This document shows, piece after piece, positions 1 to 8,260 of a stretch of 45,078 bases of DNA. A program made the position numbers and the translations under genes. A model generated the notes under the pieces. It was not told the origin of the DNA. It searched no databases and was given only the letters and a program-made list of their open reading frames with translations. Source of the stretch: Caryophanales bacterium (GTDB lineage Bacteria; Bacillota_I; Bacilli_A; RF39; UBA660); NCBI GenBank assembly GCA_016282155.1, contig JAEEJY010000014.1, forward strand, positions 1 through 45,078, read 5' to 3'. The first letter of the stretch is position 1. Each line of letters begins with the position of its first letter.

Positions 1-105
1 GAAGCTCACCAAGCATTTATTGAACAACAATTAATTGGTCGTTATGGTGGAGATATTCATGAATTATTAAAACACTGGGGTACTTATTCATATACTGGAT
101 ATTAA
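1..105 (+). CDS. C-terminal end of an unidentified protein (5' end outside window)
   Basis: An open frame enters from the left edge in frame 1 and gives 34 residues ending LLKHWGTYSYTGY before a TAA at 103-105. The fragment is rich in aromatic residues and His. I do not recognise the family from so short a piece. It is real rather than a chance frame because a clear terminator hairpin begins at its stop codon and a new promoter follows. Confidence 0.55.
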   Translation, partial: EAHQAFIEQQLIGRYGGDIHELLKHWGTYSYTGY

Positions 106-130
106 AAAACAATCTTATGATTGTTTTTTT
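104..130 (+). terminator. Intrinsic terminator after the first partial gene
   Basis: An 11-bp inverted repeat (104-114 with 119-129, loop TTAT) ends in a run of seven T. It starts inside the stop codon of the upstream gene. The T-tract is followed within two bases by the -10 region of the next gene. Confidence 0.8.
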
Positions 131-131
131 A

Positions 132-140
132 TGTTATAAT
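132..140 (+). promoter_or_regulatory. Extended -10 promoter of 158..1087
   Basis: TG-T-TATAAT, a perfect extended -10. No -35 box is visible at the usual distance, because that place is occupied by the terminator of the preceding gene. Confidence 0.6.
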
Positions 141-157
141 TTAGATAGGTGGGTTTT

Positions 158-1087
158 ATGTTTATAGATAATTTAAAAGCAGGTATGCATTATAAACTAT
201 ATAAAAGACGTAATGTATACGATAAGATGGTTGTAGAAATTAAAAATGAATATATTCCGGATTTAGAATATAAAGATATTATTCTTGAGTTTTTAAGTGC
301 GCTTAAAGAATCTGAAAGAATAGTATTCTTAAATAATCTTAAGAATATAAAGATAATTAATTCTAATGATGATTTTGAATTTAGAAAAGGTATGGTTTCT
401 GGTGGTGGATACGATATTTATAACAATATTATTTATATAAATCCAAAAACTGCTCATAAAACTTTATATCATGAATTATTTCATGTAGCTACATCCACAT
501 TTGATCATAAACATAAAAAAGCTTATAGTGGTTTTTACCAATGTAAAAATGTTTCTATAGGTAGAGCTTTAAATGAAGGTTATACACAGTATATTACGGA
601 ATCTACTTTTGGGGATAAAGTTCAAAAAGTATATTCTTATGATGTTAGTGTTATGAAAAGAATAGAAATGCTTGTTGGTAAAGGGAACTTACGTAGATTA
701 TACTTTGGGATGGATTTAAAAGGATTAATAAAAGCTTTAGAAGAATATGCTAATTATGATGATATAATCAATTTTATTAAAACTTTTGATATGGTCCATG
801 ATATCTTGAATTCTGATAATTTTTATAATTTATCTGAAGGATATGTAGTTAATAATTTAGTAAAAATAAATAAATTTTTATTTAAGATGTATATTATTAA
901 ATATATAGATGAAAAAGGATGTATTAATCCTGATGATCCAGAATTAATTGAATTCTTAACAAATACAAATTTATATGCTTCAACAAGTACAAAAATATAT
1001 GACTTAAATTGTCATGAATTAGTAAATATTGTATTAGGTGAAGTAGCTGATGAAATGGAAAAGGCAAAAGTTAATATAATTGATTAG
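158..1087 (+). CDS. Putative zinc metallopeptidase (HExxH), family not recognised
   Basis: 309-residue protein without a signal peptide or membrane segment, so probably cytosolic. HELFH at residues 105-109 matches the HExxH zinc site. A second conserved-looking motif, NEGYTQY, starts at residue 139, so Glu140 could be the third zinc ligand as in gluzincins. The C-terminal half is helical and I cannot assign it. The frame opens at a GTG at 149, but that GTG lies inside the ribosome binding site AGGTGG, so ATG 158 is the likely start. Stop and next start are 8 bases apart, so it forms a two-gene operon with 1096..1596. Peptidase activity is inferred from the motifs; substrate unknown. Confidence 0.6.
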   Translation: MFIDNLKAGMHYKLYKRRNVYDKMVVEIKNEYIPDLEYKDIILEFLSALKESERIVFLNNLKNIKIINSNDDFEFRKGMVSGGGYDIYNNIIYINPKTAHKTLYHELFHVATSTFDHKHKKAYSGFYQCKNVSIGRALNEGYTQYITESTFGDKVQKVYSYDVSVMKRIEMLVGKGNLRRLYFGMDLKGLIKALEEYANYDDIINFIKTFDMVHDILNSDNFYNLSEGYVVNNLVKINKFLFKMYIIKYIDEKGCINPDDPELIEFLTNTNLYASTSTKIYDLNCHELVNIVLGEVADEMEKAKVNIID

Positions 1088-1095
1088 GTGGGTTT

Positions 1096-1596
1096 ATGGA
1101 AATATTAAAATCAATGAATCATAATGATTCAGTAATAATTGAAATACAATTTGATGCCGGGAAAGTTCGTATATCATACGAAGGCAATTTTGATTTATAT
1201 ATTGCGTATAAATCAAAAAATGTTCTTGAAGAAGAATATAGAGCTTTTCTAATTGCTAAAGAAGACTCTATCTATCCAATGTTTGATAAAGTCTATAATG
1301 ATTTGCAAAAAAGAAGGTATATTGGCGATAAATTATTCGTTGATGGAAACATGGAGTGGCATTCTGATGAGGCGCCTTACGAAAGTGCGAGTGTTCTAGG
1401 ATTAGAAAAATGTGAAGGTGGATATGTTCTTTCTTTTAAAAGAGGCGATGTATGTGGCTTTCCAACATTTGGAGTTCGCATAAGTACTAGTGGTAGCCGT
1501 TATGGTTATGCTTATATCGATTTTATGAATTTTTATCGAACATTAGTTGATACTAAATTTAATGAAAAAGGTAAGGTAATTAACTTAAAAAAATAG
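1096..1596 (+). CDS. Hypothetical protein, 166 aa
   Basis: I do not recognise this protein. It is soluble, acidic in the first two thirds, with a Gly/Ser/Tyr-rich C-terminal part (GVRISTSGSRYGYAYIDF) that looks like beta structure. No signal peptide, no membrane helix and no obvious catalytic motif is seen. The start ATG has AGGTGG seven bases upstream. The gene follows the HExxH protein by 8 bases and no promoter lies between, so the two are co-transcribed and may work together. It ends at a terminator hairpin. Confidence 0.6.
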   Translation: MEILKSMNHNDSVIIEIQFDAGKVRISYEGNFDLYIAYKSKNVLEEEYRAFLIAKEDSIYPMFDKVYNDLQKRRYIGDKLFVDGNMEWHSDEAPYESASVLGLEKCEGGYVLSFKRGDVCGFPTFGVRISTSGSRYGYAYIDFMNFYRTLVDTKFNEKGKVINLKK

Positions 1597-1605
1597 ATTT
1601 TTTAT

Positions 1606-1643
1606 GTCAAGTATTATATTTTTATTTTACTTGATTTTTTTTT
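1606..1643 (+). terminator. Probable intrinsic terminator after 1096..1596
   Basis: TCAAGTA (1607-1613) pairs with TACTTGA (1628-1634) across a 14-base AT loop, followed by a run of nine T. The stem is short and the loop long, so it is weaker than other terminators here. Confidence 0.5.
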
Positions 1644-1644
1644 G

Positions 1645-1653
1645 TGCTATAAT
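1645..1653 (+). promoter_or_regulatory. Extended -10 promoter of the aldo/keto reductase gene
   Basis: TG-C-TATAAT begins two bases after the T-tract of the preceding terminator. No convincing -35 box. A strong ribosome binding site (AGGGAGGGG) precedes the ATG at 1689. Confidence 0.6.
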
Positions 1654-1688
1654 TAATTTAGAATAGAGTAAATAGGGAGGGGCATTTT

Positions 1689-2579
1689 ATGGAATATGTG
1701 ATATTAAACAATGGTGTTAGAATGCCTAAAGTAGGGTTTGGTGTATACCAAATACCTAAGCAAGATACAGAGAGATGTGTATTAGATGCTATTAAAGCAG
1801 GATATCGTTTATTCGATACTGCCCAAAGTTATTTTAATGAAGAAGAATTAGGTAGAGCTATTGCTCGTAGTGGTATTGCTCGTAAAGAATTCTTTATTGT
1901 AACAAAAGTGTGGCTAGATAATTATGGATATGCTAAGTGTAAGAAATCTGTAATGGATTCAATGCGTCGCCTTAAGATGGGTTATATCGATTTAGTATTA
2001 CTTCATCAACCTTATGGTGATTATTATGAAGCATATCGTGCTTTAGAAGATTTATACCAACAAGGATATATTAAAGCAATCGGTGTATCTAACTTTGCTC
2101 CTGACCGTTTAGCAGATATCTGTTTATTTGATCGTACAGTTGTACCTCAAGTAAATCAAATTGAAGCTAATGTTCTAAATTCCCAAGAAGAAGCTCATAA
2201 GAATATGCAAGAGTTTGGTGTACAAATGCAAGCTTGGGCTCCATTTGGTGAAGGAAAAAATAATATGTTTAATAACTCTGTTTTAGTTAATATAGCTTCT
2301 GCTCATAATAAAACAGTTGCACAAGTAATCTTGCGTTTTATGATTCAAAGAGATATACCAGTATTATGTAAGACTACTCATTTTGAAAGAATGCAAGAAA
2401 ATATAAATATTTTTGATTTTGAATTAACTGAAGATGAAATGAATAAGATTTATGCTTTAGATGAAGGTAAGAGTTTATTCTTTAATCATGATGATCCAAA
2501 GACTGTTAAATGGTTTGATAAAACTGTTAAATCAGTACGTGAAAATATGCCTGGTGAAAAAGGCGAAGAAGAATTATAA
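1689..2579 (+). CDS. Aldo/keto reductase (diketogulonate-reductase-like)
   Basis: 296-residue NAD(P)H-dependent oxidoreductase of the aldo/keto reductase superfamily, a cytosolic TIM barrel that reduces aldehydes and ketones to alcohols. The catalytic tetrad is complete: Asp43 and Tyr48 in DTAQSY, Lys73 in VTKVW and His106 in LLHQP. Other family signatures are GVYQIP near the N-terminus and GVSNF after the fifth strand. Length is normal for the family. It stands alone between its own promoter and terminator. The exact substrate cannot be told from sequence; general detoxification of reactive carbonyls is a common role for this subgroup. Confidence 0.93.
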   Translation: MEYVILNNGVRMPKVGFGVYQIPKQDTERCVLDAIKAGYRLFDTAQSYFNEEELGRAIARSGIARKEFFIVTKVWLDNYGYAKCKKSVMDSMRRLKMGYIDLVLLHQPYGDYYEAYRALEDLYQQGYIKAIGVSNFAPDRLADICLFDRTVVPQVNQIEANVLNSQEEAHKNMQEFGVQMQAWAPFGEGKNNMFNNSVLVNIASAHNKTVAQVILRFMIQRDIPVLCKTTHFERMQENINIFDFELTEDEMNKIYALDEGKSLFFNHDDPKTVKWFDKTVKSVRENMPGEKGEEEL

Positions 2580-2602
2580 AAAAGGGTTACTCCTTTTTTT
2601 TT
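2578..2602 (+). terminator. Intrinsic terminator after the aldo/keto reductase
   Basis: AAAAAAGG (2578-2585) pairs with CCTTTTTT (2592-2599), followed by more T. It begins in the stop codon of the reductase gene. Confidence 0.7.
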
Positions 2603-2604
2603 GC

Positions 2605-2633
2605 TTGAAAAATAGGGCTATTTAGTATATACT
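2605..2633 (+). promoter_or_regulatory. Promoter of the ABC exporter operon
   Basis: TTGAAA, 17-base spacer, TATACT. It starts only a few bases after the preceding terminator T-tract. The ribosome binding site GAAAGGAT precedes the ATG at 2660. Confidence 0.7.
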
Positions 2634-2659
2634 TATATAGTCTTAGAAAGGATGATTGT

Positions 2660-4417
2660 ATGTTTAAATTATTTAAAAGATTTACAGGCAAGGAAAAACT
2701 TCTATTTATAGTTTGTTGTTTACTTGTTGTATTTCAAGTAGATGTTGAACTTAAAATGCCTGATTATATGAGTGAAATAACAAGACTTATTGAGACTGAA
2801 GGAAGTACAATGAGTGATATCCTACGTAATGGAGGATATATGCTTCTATGTGCTTTATTATCTGTTATTTCAATGATTATTGTTGGCTACTTATCTAGTT
2901 TATTATCCGCATCTTTTTCTAAGAATATTAGAAAAAGTATTTTCTCTAACGTTACTAAGTTTAGTATGGAAGAGATTAATAAATTTAAGACAAGTAGTTT
3001 AATAACTCGTACTACTAATGATATTACTCAAATAGAGACAATTATTAGTATGGGTTTACAAATGGCTGTTAAGGCACCAGTAATGGCTATTTGGGCAATT
3101 ACTAAAATAATAAATAAGAGCATAGCTTGGAGTATGCTTACTCTAGGATGTGTAGTTATATTATTAAGTATTGTTATATCTTTAATGCTAGCTGTTGTAC
3201 CTAAATTTAAAATAGTTCAAAAGTTAGTTGATAAGGTAAATGGTGTTACAAGAGAAAACCTAACTGGTATTCGTGTTATAAGAGCATTTAATGCTGAAAA
3301 GTTTGAAAGTAATCGCTTTGAAGATGTAAATAGTGAACTTACTAATACAACATTATTTATTGATAAGAAGTTTGCTATCTTTGATCCAGCTATTAATATA
3401 GCGATGCATACTTTAATATTAGGTGTATATATTATTGGAGCAATCTTAATCGAAAATGCTGGGATGAGTGATAAACTTACATTATTTAGTAATATGATTG
3501 TTTTCCAATCATATGGAATTCAAGTTATTATGTCATTCTTATTCTTAACAATGATATTTATGATGTATCCAAGAAGTCAAGTATCTGCAATGCGTATTAA
3601 CGAAGTATTAGATGAAGTACCAAATATTAAAGATGGTAGTCATTTTGGTGATACTTTAGAATTTGGTACTATTGAATTTAAAAATGTTAGTTTTAAATAT
3701 CCTGATGCTGATGAATGTATCTTAGAAAATATTTCATTCTCAGTTAAAGAGGGGGAAACAGTTGCCTTTATCGGTTCAACTGGTAGTGGTAAATCTACAT
3801 TAATTAACTTAATACCAAGATTCTATGATGTAACAGAAGGAGAAATCTTAATTGATGGTGTTAATATTAAAGAATATCCATTAGAAGATTTATATAACAA
3901 AATAGGATATGTTCCTCAAAAAGCAGTTATGTTTACAGGTAGTGTTAAAGATAATGTTATTTATGGAACAAAGAATGGTAAAAAAGCAAGTAATTTAGAT
4001 ATGAAGAAAGCTTTAAAAGTAGCACAAGCTGACTTTGTAGAAAAAATGGAAGATAAAGAAAAATCCCATATTGCAAGAGGTGGTACTAATATTTCAGGCG
4101 GTCAAAAACAAAGACTTGCTATCGCAAGAGCTGTAGCTCGTAAACCAGAAATATATATCTTTGATGATTCATTTAGTGCCTTAGATTATAAGACTGATTT
4201 AGTTCTAAGAAAAGAATTAAAGAAATATACAGGAAAGGCAACTAATTTAATTGTTGCCCAAAGAATTGGTACAATTATGCATGCGGATAAAATTATTGTT
4301 TTAGAAGCAGGTAAATGTGTTGGTATGGGAACACATAAAGAATTAATGAAGAATTGTGAAGTATATAAAGAAATCGCTTTATCACAATTAAGTAAGGAGG
4401 AATTAGAAAATGCCTAG
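2660..4417 (+). CDS. ABC exporter half-transporter with degenerate ATP site (BmrC-like)
   Basis: 585 residues: an N-terminal six-helix transmembrane domain (about residues 10-310) and a C-terminal ATPase domain. Walker A is GSTGSGKS at 372-379 and the signature ISGGQ lies at 478-482. Two key residues are non-canonical. The catalytic Glu after Walker B is Asp503 (IFDDS), and the switch His is Gln534 (VAQRI). This pattern is known for the inactive half of heterodimeric multidrug exporters such as BmrCD, LmrCD and TM287/288. The stop overlaps the start of the partner gene by 8 bases. Export of drugs, lipids or peptides is likely; the substrate is unknown. Confidence 0.92.
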   Translation: MFKLFKRFTGKEKLLFIVCCLLVVFQVDVELKMPDYMSEITRLIETEGSTMSDILRNGGYMLLCALLSVISMIIVGYLSSLLSASFSKNIRKSIFSNVTKFSMEEINKFKTSSLITRTTNDITQIETIISMGLQMAVKAPVMAIWAITKIINKSIAWSMLTLGCVVILLSIVISLMLAVVPKFKIVQKLVDKVNGVTRENLTGIRVIRAFNAEKFESNRFEDVNSELTNTTLFIDKKFAIFDPAINIAMHTLILGVYIIGAILIENAGMSDKLTLFSNMIVFQSYGIQVIMSFLFLTMIFMMYPRSQVSAMRINEVLDEVPNIKDGSHFGDTLEFGTIEFKNVSFKYPDADECILENISFSVKEGETVAFIGSTGSGKSTLINLIPRFYDVTEGEILIDGVNIKEYPLEDLYNKIGYVPQKAVMFTGSVKDNVIYGTKNGKKASNLDMKKALKVAQADFVEKMEDKEKSHIARGGTNISGGQKQRLAIARAVARKPEIYIFDDSFSALDYKTDLVLRKELKKYTGKATNLIVAQRIGTIMHADKIIVLEAGKCVGMGTHKELMKNCEVYKEIALSQLSKEELENA

Positions 4418-6488
4418 ACCTAGTATGAAACAAGAAAAAGCTAAAAATTTCTCCCTTGCTATTAAAAGATTATTAAGTATGTTAGGAAGTAAGCTAAAAG
4501 CTGCTTTAATAGTGGCAACTATTTTAGCTACTATTAGTAGTTTATCTGGAGTAGTAGCTCCTAATATTCTATCTAAATTAGCTGATCAAATCACAGATGG
4601 TTTAATTCCTAATACGAAAGCAATCGAAGAAGTATATGAAAAAATGTATGAGTCTTTATATAAAAATATTGATCGTGTTGTATTATTAAGTGATACTGAT
4701 AAAAAAGCTATGCTTAATAATGAAATTAATAAGGTTAGTGATGAAGGATTATTAATCTTACTTGATGATATTAAATATGATAATAAAAAAATATCTAAAA
4801 AAGATATTGTTAAGAGTATGCGTCTTACAACAAGCGCTAACTATGATAAAAATGAAATGGTAAAATTAATTGATAAATTACCAAAAAGTGTTTATGAAAT
4901 AATAAGACCAAAAATAAATATGGAAAAAGTTAAATTCTTTAGTATTGTTTTAGGTTTAATATATGTAATTAGTGCTTTATTTGGATATATTGAAGCTTAT
5001 ATAATGGCTATTATATCTAATAAGTTTAGTAAGAATTTAAGAACTAAAATATCACATAAAATCAATAAGTTACCACTTAGATATTTTGACAGTCATGAGA
5101 CAGGAGATATCTTATCAAGAATAACTAATGATGTTGATAGTATTGGTATGAACTTAAATAGAAGTATATCTAGTTTAATAACTAATTTTACTTTATTCTT
5201 AGGAACATTAATAATGATGTTTGTAACATCACCAATAATGGCTTTAACAGCTTTAGGCGCAACTATTATTGGTATTCTATTTAGTGGTATTTTACTTAAA
5301 AAATCACAAAAATATTTCATTAAGCGTCAAGAAAAACTTGGAGACTTAAATGGATATATTGAAGAAATATATTCTGGATTAAATGTTGTTAAAACATATA
5401 ATGCCACTGAAGAAGTAAATGATGAATTTGATAAGATAAATGAAAAATTATATTTATATAATCGTAAGAGTCAATTCTTATCAGGAATTATGCAACCAAT
5501 AATGCGTTTTGTAGGTAACTTTGGTTATGTAGCTGTATGCGTAGTAGGTGCTTTACTTACTATGAAGGGAAGTATTACTATCGGTACTATTGTTGCCTTC
5601 ATGATATATATTCGTTTATTTACAAATCCACTTTCTCAAATTGCAGGTTCTTTAACTGGTTTACAATCAGTAGTGGCTGCTAGTGAAAGAGTATTTGAAT
5701 TCTTAGATGAAGAAGAATTAACAAGTGAAAAAGATATAACAAAGAAATTAGAAATTAAAGATGTAAAAGGTTCAATCGAATTTAAACATGTTAAATTTGG
5801 ATATGATAAAGATAAAACTGTCATTAAAGATTTTAATGTTAAGATTAAACCGGGTGAGAAAGTAGCGATTGTTGGTCCTACCGGAGCTGGTAAGACTACA
5901 ATAGTTAACTTACTTATGAAGTTCTATGAAATTAATGAGGGTGAAATCTTAATTGATGGTATTTCAACTAAGGATTTAACTCGTGAAAATATTCATGATT
6001 TATTTGTAATGGTTCTTCAAGATACATGGTTATTTGACGGAACTATTAAAGAGAATATTCGCTTTAATAGTGACGCTAGTGATGAAAAGATTAAAGATGC
6101 ATGTAAGACAGTAGGTATAAATCATTTTATTAAAACTTTACCTAATAATTATGATTCTTTAGTAGCGGATAATGACGCTATTTCTGGAGGAGAAAAACAA
6201 CTTCTTACAATCGCAAGAGGTATGATTAAAGATACACCATTCTTAATCTTAGATGAAGCTACAAGTAATGTAGATACAAGAACTGAAGAATTAGTTCAAA
6301 AAGCTATGGATCAATTAACTGTAGGGAAAACATCATTTATCATTGCCCACCGTTTATCAACAATAAAAAATGCTGATCTTATCTTAGTAATGAAAGATGG
6401 CGATATTATTGAAACAGGTAGTCATGATAAATTAATGAAACAAAATGGGTTCTATGCTGAATTATATAATAGTCAATTTGAACTATAA
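4410..6488 (+). CDS. ABC exporter half-transporter, catalytically complete partner (BmrD-like)
   Basis: 692 residues, about 100 longer than its partner. The ATPase domain has canonical Walker A GPTGAGKT (489-496), signature ISGGE, catalytic Glu616 in LILDEAT and switch His647 in IIAHRL. The extra length lies between the first and second transmembrane helices (about residues 62-175), a charged, helix-rich insert predicted to sit outside the cell. BmrD-type subunits are known to carry such an extracellular domain. The start overlaps the preceding gene by 8 bases and uses its AAGGAGG ribosome binding site, so translation is coupled and an equal ratio is likely. With 2660..4417 it should form a heterodimeric exporter. 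Confidence 0.92.
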   Translation: MPRPSMKQEKAKNFSLAIKRLLSMLGSKLKAALIVATILATISSLSGVVAPNILSKLADQITDGLIPNTKAIEEVYEKMYESLYKNIDRVVLLSDTDKKAMLNNEINKVSDEGLLILLDDIKYDNKKISKKDIVKSMRLTTSANYDKNEMVKLIDKLPKSVYEIIRPKINMEKVKFFSIVLGLIYVISALFGYIEAYIMAIISNKFSKNLRTKISHKINKLPLRYFDSHETGDILSRITNDVDSIGMNLNRSISSLITNFTLFLGTLIMMFVTSPIMALTALGATIIGILFSGILLKKSQKYFIKRQEKLGDLNGYIEEIYSGLNVVKTYNATEEVNDEFDKINEKLYLYNRKSQFLSGIMQPIMRFVGNFGYVAVCVVGALLTMKGSITIGTIVAFMIYIRLFTNPLSQIAGSLTGLQSVVAASERVFEFLDEEELTSEKDITKKLEIKDVKGSIEFKHVKFGYDKDKTVIKDFNVKIKPGEKVAIVGPTGAGKTTIVNLLMKFYEINEGEILIDGISTKDLTRENIHDLFVMVLQDTWLFDGTIKENIRFNSDASDEKIKDACKTVGINHFIKTLPNNYDSLVADNDAISGGEKQLLTIARGMIKDTPFLILDEATSNVDTRTEELVQKAMDQLTVGKTSFIIAHRLSTIKNADLILVMKDGDIIETGSHDKLMKQNGFYAELYNSQFEL

Positions 6489-6489
6489 T

Positions 6490-6518
6490 TTGCAAAAAAA
6501 CCAATTTTGTGCTAGAAT
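6490..6518 (+). promoter_or_regulatory. Promoter of 6543..7043
   Basis: TTGCAA, 17-base spacer, TAGAAT with the extended TG-C in front. It begins right after the ABC gene stop. No terminator hairpin is visible between the two, so read-through from the ABC operon is possible. Confidence 0.6.
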
Positions 6519-6542
6519 AATCCCTGCTTAAGGGGGGATAGT

Positions 6543-7043
6543 ATGAAAAAGTATAAAGTTGATAGAAGTAATATTTATGTAGGAACAGTAGTAATTCCTA
6601 AAGATGTTGAGGTATTAGAAAACGGTATTGGACATATCGTATGCTATAAACCAGTTAGATCAATAATGTATAGTGTTGGTTATTACCGTGATACAGTAGA
6701 TTTATTAAATAAGGATGTATCACACTATCCAATCGAAGGGTATGTTGATGATACTGAATTATCAAATGCTGAATATGCAGTTATTGAAGATTTCAAATTA
6801 GAAGAATTATTAGTTAAATTAGGTTACCCTGAACAATTAACTAGTGGTGATTTAAAAAGAGCTAGAAAACAATTATTTAGAACTAAAGATATTGAAGAAT
6901 TAAAATATTATAAATCATTCTTTGGTAGAAAAGAACAATCTGCCTATGATAAACACCGTGATTTATCTTTAGCGGACGCTATTATAAATCATTCTAGTAC
7001 AAATCAATTTGTTAAGACAAAAGGGGAAATAAAAAGGAGTTAA
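6543..7043 (+). CDS. Hypothetical protein, 166 aa
   Basis: I do not recognise this protein. It is soluble, with a beta-rich N-terminal half (IYVGTVVIPKDVEVLENG) and a helical, basic C-terminal half containing many Lys and Arg. No signal peptide, membrane segment or known catalytic motif is seen. The ribosome binding site is an unusually strong AGGGGGGAT, with a small CCCT/AGGG hairpin that could partly cover it. The last codons and the TAA form part of the terminator stem. It has its own promoter, so it is probably a single-gene unit. Confidence 0.6.
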   Translation: MKKYKVDRSNIYVGTVVIPKDVEVLENGIGHIVCYKPVRSIMYSVGYYRDTVDLLNKDVSHYPIEGYVDDTELSNAEYAVIEDFKLEELLVKLGYPEQLTSGDLKRARKQLFRTKDIEELKYYKSFFGRKEQSAYDKHRDLSLADAIINHSSTNQFVKTKGEIKRS

Positions 7044-7057
7044 TTAACTCCTTTTTT
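7031..7057 (+). terminator. Intrinsic terminator overlapping the end of 6543..7043
   Basis: An 11-bp perfect stem (7031-7041 with 7046-7056, loop AATT), with T-tract. The stop codon at 7041-7043 is inside the hairpin. The T-tract runs directly into the rubrerythrin promoter. Confidence 0.85.
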
Positions 7058-7058
7058 A

Positions 7059-7067
7059 TGTTATAAT
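7059..7067 (+). promoter_or_regulatory. Extended -10 promoter of rubrerythrin
   Basis: TG-T-TATAAT, starting one base after the terminator T-tract. The place of a -35 box is taken by the terminator stem. AGGAGG follows as the ribosome binding site of the ATG at 7086. Confidence 0.65.
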
Positions 7068-7085
7068 GTTTTTAGGAGGCTAGTT

Positions 7086-7625
7086 ATGGAATTAAAAGGA
7101 AGTAAAACAGAACAAAATTTAATGAAAGCTTTTGCTGGTGAAAGCGAAGCAAGAAATAAATATACATATTTTGCATCTAAAGCAAAAAAAGATGGATATG
7201 AACAAATAGCTGCTATTTTTGAAGAAACAGCAAATAATGAAAAAGAACACGCTAAAATGTGGTATAAAGAATTAAATGGAGGAAGTATTCCTAGTACTTT
7301 AGAAAATCTTGAAACTGCTGCTAACGGCGAAAACTATGAGTGGACAGATATGTATAGTGAATTTGCTAAAGTAGCACGTGAAGAGGGCTTTGAAGATATC
7401 GCTAAGAAATTTGAAGGTGTTGCAAAAATTGAAAGAGAACATGAAAATAGATATCGTAAATTAATTGAAAATATTAATAATGAATTAGTATTCTCAAATG
7501 ATGGTGATACTATTTGGGTATGTCGTAACTGTGGACATGTTGTTATTGGACCTAAGGCTCCAGAAGTATGCCCTGTATGTAATCATCCTCAAAGTTATTT
7601 TGAAAGAAAAGCAACTAACTATTAA
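7086..7625 (+). CDS. rbr: Rubrerythrin
   Basis: 179-residue non-haem iron peroxidase that reduces hydrogen peroxide in the cytosol of anaerobes. The N-terminal ferritin-like four-helix domain (about 1-135) carries the Glu/His di-iron motifs: [13 protein letters not shown] and the later EREHENRY. The C-terminal rubredoxin domain has two Cys pairs, in CRNCG and CPVC, which bind one iron. Length is slightly under the classical 191-residue protein. It stands as a single gene with its own promoter and terminator. Its presence points to an anaerobic or oxygen-sensitive host. Confidence 0.96.
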   Translation: MELKGSKTEQNLMKAFAGESEARNKYTYFASKAKKDGYEQIAAIFEETANNEKEHAKMWYKELNGGSIPSTLENLETAANGENYEWTDMYSEFAKVAREEGFEDIAKKFEGVAKIEREHENRYRKLIENINNELVFSNDGDTIWVCRNCGHVVIGPKAPEVCPVCNHPQSYFERKATNY

Positions 7626-7654
7626 AAAAGGAAAACATTTGTTTTCTTTTTTTT
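7624..7654 (+). terminator. Intrinsic terminator after rubrerythrin
   Basis: GAAAAC (7631-7636) pairs with GTTTTC (7641-7646), and the stem extends through a G-U pair and an A-T run to about 13 bp, ending in a long T-tract. Confidence 0.8.
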
Positions 7655-7666
7655 ATTTTTGAAATA

Positions 7667-7675
7667 TGTTATAGT
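7667..7675 (+). promoter_or_regulatory. Extended -10 promoter of 7692..8207
   Basis: TG-T-TATAGT, 16 bases before the ATG. No -35 box at the correct distance (only T-tract). Confidence 0.5.
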
Positions 7676-7691
7676 GTTAGAGAGGGATATT

Positions 7692-8207
7692 ATGAACAAG
7701 AGATTAATACTTATTCCTTTAATAGGAATAATTCTAACACTTGGGGTTGTCGTTTATACTTCTTTAAGAAAAATAGAAGTTAAATTTGTATATAATAATG
7801 ATTCAACTATTTCTAGTGTAACTGAGAAATTTGAAAAAAATTCAAAAGTATCTTTACCTAATATTGAAAAAGAAGGTTATGTTTTAAAAGGATGGTTTCA
7901 TGATGATGAACAAGTAACAGATAATGTTGTTTATTCAAGTGATACAGTTCTTGAAGCACGTTGGCTTAAAGTATGTAAGGTAAAATATGTTTATGAAGAT
8001 AATGAAGAAGAAGAAAAAATAATTGAAAATAATACAGTTAATCTTCCAAAAGTAGAAAAGGAAGGTTATATAATAAACTGGTATGATGAATCAGATAACT
8101 TAGTAGATAATAAAACAAAAGTTACTAAGGATATGGTTATTACTGCTAAATATAAAAAAATAGAAGTAGAAGAAGTTAAAGAAGAAAAGGAAGATAAGGA
8201 TATATAA
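7692..8207 (+). CDS. Membrane-anchored protein with two InlB B-type repeats
   Basis: 171 residues. One hydrophobic N-terminal segment (about 4-22) should anchor it in the membrane with the rest outside. Two repeats of the InlB B-repeat/Flg_new type follow (about 26-90 and 95-152): each has a beta strand start (VKFVYN, VKYVYE), a LPNIEKEGY or LPKVEKEGY core and an ending like VLEARW or ITAKYK. These small beta domains occur in cell-surface proteins of Listeria and Firmicutes. The C-terminus is a run of Glu and Lys. An earlier in-frame TTG at 7659 lies in the promoter; ATG 7692 with GAGGGAT is preferred. No sorting motif is present. Confidence 0.75.
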   Translation: MNKRLILIPLIGIILTLGVVVYTSLRKIEVKFVYNNDSTISSVTEKFEKNSKVSLPNIEKEGYVLKGWFHDDEQVTDNVVYSSDTVLEARWLKVCKVKYVYEDNEEEEKIIENNTVNLPKVEKEGYIINWYDESDNLVDNKTKVTKDMVITAKYKKIEVEEVKEEKEDKDI

Positions 8208-8221
8208 TCTTTATCTTTTTT
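8191..8221 (+). terminator. Intrinsic terminator overlapping the end of 7692..8207
   Basis: An 11-bp stem (8191-8201 with 8207-8217, one G-U pair, 5-base loop) and T-tract. The stop codon lies in the loop and right arm. Confidence 0.75.
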
Positions 8222-8235
8222 AATTAGCTTAAATT

Positions 8236-8244
8236 TGATATAAT
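8236..8244 (+). promoter_or_regulatory. Extended -10 promoter of 8261..8542 and 8535..10238
   Basis: TG-A-TATAAT, 17 bases before the start codon, with AGGTGG between. No good -35 box. Confidence 0.55.
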
Positions 8245-8260
8245 TATAATAGGTGGTAGT

